DNA from: Brevundimonas sp. UBA5713
GTDB taxonomy: Bacteria > Pseudomonadota > Alphaproteobacteria > Caulobacterales > Caulobacteraceae
NCBI RefSeq assembly: GCF_002419815.1
Contig: NZ_DIGV01000037.1
Span: 1 to 14,498 of the forward strand
Length of the DNA stretch: 14,498 bases
Direction: 5' to 3'
The position numbers and the translations under genes were made by a program. Shown in pieces: positions 13,765-14,498 of this stretch. A model generated the notes under the pieces. It was not told the origin of the DNA. It worked only from the letters and a program-made list of their open reading frames with translations, and made no database searches. Each line of letters starts with the position of its first letter. Position 1 is the stretch's first letter.

Positions 13765-14498
13765 TGTCTGCTAAACTTCGTACCCTGCTGACGGCAGCCG
13801 GTTCGGCCGCTCTGCTGGCCGCCTGCGCCGTTGGTCCCAAGCCGGTCGATCCGACCGTTCCCCTGTCTGGTCAGGGTGCCTTTATCGGCTCGACCTCGGC
13901 CTCGGTTTCGACCGAGGCCGCACGGGAGGACTGGTGGCGTCTGTATAATGATCCGGTTCTGGACGGTCTGGTTGGTCAGGCACTGACCGAGAACAACCAG
14001 CTGGAAGCCGCCGCCGCCAATCTGCGGGCCGTGCGTGCCTCCCTGTCGGAAGCCCGCTCCAACCGTTTGCCGTCCACCACGGCGACGGGGGCCTATAACC
14101 GCAGCCAGTCCTCGACCATCACCGCGCCGCAAGCCGGTGGGGCCGAACTGCCGGAAGTCGAAACCTACGATGTGGGTCTGGACGTGGCCTATGAGATCGA
14201 TCTGTTCGGTCGCGTAGAGTCCACTATCCGCGCCGCCCGCGCCGACGCCCGTGCCGCCGAGGCGGCGCTGGAGGTGGTGCGTGTGACCGTGGTGGCCGAA
14301 ACCACCCGCGCCTACGCCGACACCTGTGCCCTGAACGCACAGGTCGCGGTGGCCGAGCGGAACATCGACCTGCAATCGCAGACGGCAACCCTGACGCAGA
14401 CCCTGCTGGACGGCGGGATCGGCAATGGTCTGGACGTGGCCCGCGCCCGCGCGGCGCTGGAACAGACCCGCGCCAGCCTGCCGCCGCTGCTGGCGGCG
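13764..14498 (+). CDS. outer-membrane efflux lipoprotein, OprM/NodT type (3' end outside window)
   Basis: This is the outer-membrane channel of the same pump. Only the first 245 codons are in the window, about half of a usual 460-490-residue protein. The N-terminus is a lipoprotein signal peptide with LAAC lipobox and Cys21. DWWRLYNDPVLDGLVGQAL (about 53-71) and the long Ala/Arg-rich helices after it are typical of the TolC/OprM repeat. YDVGLDVAYEIDLFGRVEST is the characteristic strand preceding the second helical pair. The start overlaps the permease stop by one base, with AGGGAG (13751-13756) seven bases upstream. Presence of all three components plus the divergent regulator means the pump does not need to borrow a TolC encoded elsewhere. 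Confidence 0.95.
   Translation, partial: MSAKLRTLLTAAGSAALLAACAVGPKPVDPTVPLSGQGAFIGSTSASVSTEAAREDWWRLYNDPVLDGLVGQALTENNQLEAAAANLRAVRASLSEARSNRLPSTTATGAYNRSQSSTITAPQAGGAELPEVETYDVGLDVAYEIDLFGRVESTIRAARADARAAEAALEVVRVTVVAETTRAYADTCALNAQVAVAERNIDLQSQTATLTQTLLDGGIGNGLDVARARAALEQTRASLPPLLAA

Noticed and set aside
1..14498. CRISPR arrays, tRNA/rRNA genes, insertion sequences, prophage or defence genes
   Set aside because: No regularly spaced repeats, tRNA-like cloverleaf, transposase or terminal inverted repeats were seen. Apart from the two short intergenic regions, the window is filled by biosynthetic and efflux genes.

Overview
The window is about 14.5 kb of GC-rich bacterial chromosome, with C or G at most third codon positions. 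Protein style and codon use suggest a proteobacterium. I lean towards an alphaproteobacterium of the Caulobacterales type (Brevundimonas/Asticcacaulis-like), but this is an impression and was not tested by any search.

Region 1 (1-575) is a relatively AT-rich intergenic stretch leading into a regulatory leader. A plausible sigma70-type promoter (266-294) precedes an unannotated 48-codon leader ORF (321-467). Nine of the 12 codons at 402-437 encode Leu, Val or Ile. A mutually exclusive set of RNA hairpins follows, ending in a clear intrinsic terminator (501-530). This has the architecture of a ribosome-mediated transcription attenuator for branched-chain amino acid (BCAA) synthesis.

Region 2 (576-8451) is a tightly packed seven-gene operon, ilvD-ilvC-ilvG-ilvM-leuC-leuD-leuB, with gaps of 29 nt or less and several overlapping stop/start codons. 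It supplies the common Ile/Val enzymes: acetohydroxyacid synthase with a short IlvM-type regulatory subunit, class I ketol-acid reductoisomerase, and dihydroxyacid dehydratase. It also supplies the last two enzymes of the Leu-specific branch: isopropylmalate isomerase LeuCD and isopropylmalate dehydrogenase LeuB. leuA, the aminotransferase gene ilvE and threonine deaminase ilvA are not in the window. One leader upstream of all seven genes would let Leu, Val and Ile supply jointly tune the whole set. The operon ends at a strong bidirectional terminator (8482-8513).

Region 3 (8515-14498) is a drug-efflux locus. A TetR-family repressor gene on the minus strand, with a TTG start, diverges from an RND-type tripartite pump operon: lipoprotein periplasmic adaptor, HAE1-type inner-membrane permease, and an OprM-like outer-membrane lipoprotein cut off by the window end. 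The 165-bp divergent intergenic region holds a perfect 7-bp inverted repeat (9147-9153/9162-9168). It overlaps the -35 elements of promoters predicted in both directions and is a strong operator candidate.

The most interesting items are the BCAA attenuator and its leader peptide, the fused ilv-leu operon with an IlvM-type AHAS, and the overlapping-promoter operator of the pump.
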